Source: Candidatus Rifleibacteriota bacterium (GTDB lineage: Bacteria; Muiribacteriota; Ozemobacteria; Ozemobacterales; Ozemobacteraceae). From it: 42,619 nucleotides of DNA. A program made the position numbers and the translations under genes. The notes under the pieces were generated by a model, which was not told the origin of the DNA, made no database searches, and worked only from the letters and a program-made list of their open reading frames with translations. The stretch spans positions 1 to 42,619 of the forward strand of contig CAJOND010000036.1 of the NCBI GenBank assembly GCA_905236675.1. The letters run 5' to 3'. The number at the start of each line of letters is the position of its first letter. Positions within the stretch are counted from its first letter, which is position 1. Below are positions 41,110 through 42,619 of the stretch, one piece after another.

Positions 41110-42429
41110 CTGACAAATAACAAAAAATTTACATTACATACATTCGGTTGCCAAATGAATCAGGCTGATGCTCAGAGGATTCGAGGCATTTTGTTTACAT
41201 TAGGTTATACTGAAACTGAAGTTGAAGAAGAATCTGATTTAATTCTTTTTAATACTTGTAGTGTCAGACAACATGCAGAAGAACGTCTCTATGGAAGAAT
41301 CAGATCTCTTGCTCCTTTAAAAAGACAGAATAAAGATCTGATTATTGGTGTTTCTGGCTGTATGGCTCAAAATCATAAGGCCGAACTTTTAAAAGAATTG
41401 CCAATTGTAGATTTAGTATTTGGACCGAACGATATAAACCAGTTACCTAAGCTTTTAGAAGAAACAAACAATAAGAAAGCATTGGGAAATTTTGCTTGCA
41501 AAGGAACTTTTGAAGGTGAAAATGTTGATGGTATTGTTTTGACAAGACCATTTTCTGCAATGGTTAATATAATCAGGGGTTGTACAAACTTCTGTACATA
41601 TTGTATTGTTCCTTATGTTAGAGGTCCTGAAGTCAGTAGACCACTTGATGAATTACTTGCATATATAACTGATTTGTCTAATAAAGGCGTTAAAGAAATA
41701 ATGCTATTAGGACAAAATGTCAATGTGTACGGTAAAGATTTAGGCATGACAGAAGGTTTTGCAACTTTATTAGAAGAAATTGAAAAAATTGATGGTATTA
41801 AGTGGGTTAGATTTCTTACTTCCCACCCAAGGGATTTTACAGAAAGTGCTATAAAACGCATTGCAAAACTTACAAAAGTATGCGAACAGTATCATCTTCC
41901 ATTCCAGGCTGGAAATAATAGAATTCTAGAAGCAATGCACCGCGGTTATACGCGTGAAAAATATATAGAATTAATTAAGCATGTCAGGGAAAACATTCCA
42001 AATGTTAGTTTGAGCACGGATATTATTTGTGGATTCCCTAGTGAAACAGAAGAAGAATTTGAAGATACTATTGACTTAGTAAAACAGATTAGATACGAAT
42101 CTGCTTATATGTATTATTATTCCCCAAGACCCGGCACTAAAGCAGCTAATATGAAAGAACAGCTTAGTGACGAAGTGAAAAAAGCCAGATTGGCACGTCT
42201 TATTGAAGTGCAAAATCAGATTTCAAATGAAGAAAGCCAAAAACAGGTTGGAAAAACATTTGAAGTATTGGTAGAAGCTTCAGCGACTCGCTCTGATAAT
42301 GCTATGTTAGGTAAAACCAGAACTGGCAGACCTGTGGATTTTATCGGTGATTCAAGCATGATTGGTAAATTTGTCAATGCTAAAATTGAATCTGCTCGAA
42401 ATTGGACTTTGTCGGGGAAACTTGTTTAG
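41110..42429 (+). CDS. miaB: tRNA-2-methylthio-N6-dimethylallyladenosine synthase MiaB
   Basis: 439 aa if started at CTG 41110. Adds the methylthio group to i6A37 of tRNAs reading UNN codons. The first ATG (41155) lies inside the FGCQMN motif and would remove Cys14, the first of three ligands (Cys14, Cys50, Cys84) of the auxiliary 4Fe-4S cluster. The reading frame upstream gives TNNKKFTLHTFGCQMNQADA, a perfect MiaB start, and a TGA stands at 41104-41106. CTG 41110 is the only near-canonical start between them. Radical SAM motif Cys158/162/165 (RGCTNFCTYCIVPYVRG); TRAM domain at the C-terminus. Strong terminators follow. Confidence 0.93.
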   Translation: MTNNKKFTLHTFGCQMNQADAQRIRGILFTLGYTETEVEEESDLILFNTCSVRQHAEERLYGRIRSLAPLKRQNKDLIIGVSGCMAQNHKAELLKELPIVDLVFGPNDINQLPKLLEETNNKKALGNFACKGTFEGENVDGIVLTRPFSAMVNIIRGCTNFCTYCIVPYVRGPEVSRPLDELLAYITDLSNKGVKEIMLLGQNVNVYGKDLGMTEGFATLLEEIEKIDGIKWVRFLTSHPRDFTESAIKRIAKLTKVCEQYHLPFQAGNNRILEAMHRGYTREKYIELIKHVRENIPNVSLSTDIICGFPSETEEEFEDTIDLVKQIRYESAYMYYYSPRPGTKAANMKEQLSDEVKKARLARLIEVQNQISNEESQKQVGKTFEVLVEASATRSDNAMLGKTRTGRPVDFIGDSSMIGKFVNAKIESARNWTLSGKLV

Positions 42430-42448
42430 TATTAGAACAAACTATAAT

Positions 42449-42484
42449 AAAAAAGCCAAGCTTTTATTATTGCTTGGCTTTTTT
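42449..42484 (+). terminator. Intrinsic terminator after miaB
   Basis: Arms 42449-42461 and 42472-42484 (13 bp, core GCCAAGC/GCTTGGC), 10-nt loop and a T6 tail, 20 nt past the miaB stop. Confidence 0.92.
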
Positions 42485-42495
42485 GTTGCAATAAT

Positions 42496-42522
42496 AAAAA
42501 ACTCGGTAAAACCGAGTTTTTT
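42496..42522. terminator. Second, bidirectional intrinsic terminator
   Basis: A 12-bp stem (42496-42507 with 42511-42522, core ACTCGGT/ACCGAGT), AAA loop, T-runs on both strands. It can stop rightward read-through and leftward transcription from beyond the window. Confidence 0.88.
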
Positions 42523-42535
42523 ATTTGTATAAGAA

Positions 42536-42558
42536 AACCACGCGATAGTCGCGTGGTT
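42536..42558 (-). terminator. Third hairpin, probably for a leftward gene beyond the window
   Basis: Perfect 10-bp stem AACCACGCGA (42536-42545) with TCGCGTGGTT (42549-42558), TAG loop. A T-tract (TTTTCTT) follows only on the reverse strand. Confidence 0.65.
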
Positions 42559-42619
42559 CTATATAGCTTTAGCGATGAACAAGAAATAAAAACTCCTAAC
42601 GTGTATAATGGAAATTTGA

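Noticed and set aside
42559..42619. Reverse-strand frame open from the window edge to a stop at 42559
   Set aside because: Only about 19 codons are available. It may be the end of a leftward gene beyond the edge but cannot be supported here.

Overview
The window is AT-rich and densely coded. It looks like a chromosomal segment of a flagellated Gram-negative-type bacterium: it has a flagellar P-ring gene, several lipoprotein signals, MltG, an AMIN-type amidase and prepilin-like proteins. It also carries the siroheme-dependent (Ahb) heme pathway and many secreted NHL/beta-propeller, TPR and SH3 proteins. I cannot place it in a phylum. The combination recalls deep-branching candidate phyla such as Riflebacteria or its relatives, but that is only an impression. 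No tRNA, rRNA, CRISPR array or transposase was recognised.

Region 1 (1-13.2 kb) is accessory and envelope-directed. After a truncated lipoprotein gene, a two-gene cassette (SH3 protein plus secreted beta-propeller protein) occurs twice in direct orientation, at 1324-4057 and 10694-13215. The copies flank an oppositely transcribed cluster of an SH3 protein, a 779-aa PilX/GspK-like protein, two minor-pilin-like proteins, a 511-aa secreted protein and an acidic-tailed secreted protein. The second SH3 gene is broken twice (stop at codon 3 and a +1 frameshift). The beta-propeller paralogues carry their acidic tracts at different places. This region is the best candidate for an undescribed surface or filament system.

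Region 2 (13.2-22.8 kb) holds a divergent heme locus: hemL, ahbB and ahbA leftward, hemB and ahbD rightward. The rightward operon continues into an orphan sugar-ABC permease and a BadF/NagK-like kinase. Then come a 631-aa protein that looks like a degenerate primase-like domain joined to a DnaB/RecA-like ATPase domain, acylphosphatase, and a B3/B4-domain protein. Intergenic spaces here hold palindromic and simple repeats.

Region 3 (22.8-31.3 kb) is flagellar and cell-wall: flgI behind a sigma-28-like promoter, a TPR protein, a short FlgJ rod-binding protein, rho, an M23 peptidase, a TPR/FlgT-C-like protein behind a second sigma-28-like promoter, smpB, amiC and a GerMN protein.

Region 4 (31.3-42.6 kb) has a leftward major-pilin-like gene divergent from a rightward run: NHL lipoprotein, mltG, BtuF-like binding protein, NHL protein, TPR lipoprotein, a small unknown, the radical-SAM/DUF2344 pair, RNase E/G and miaB. 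The run ends in tandem terminators. Non-ATG starts are common: GTG for four genes, TTG for three, and apparently CTG for miaB.
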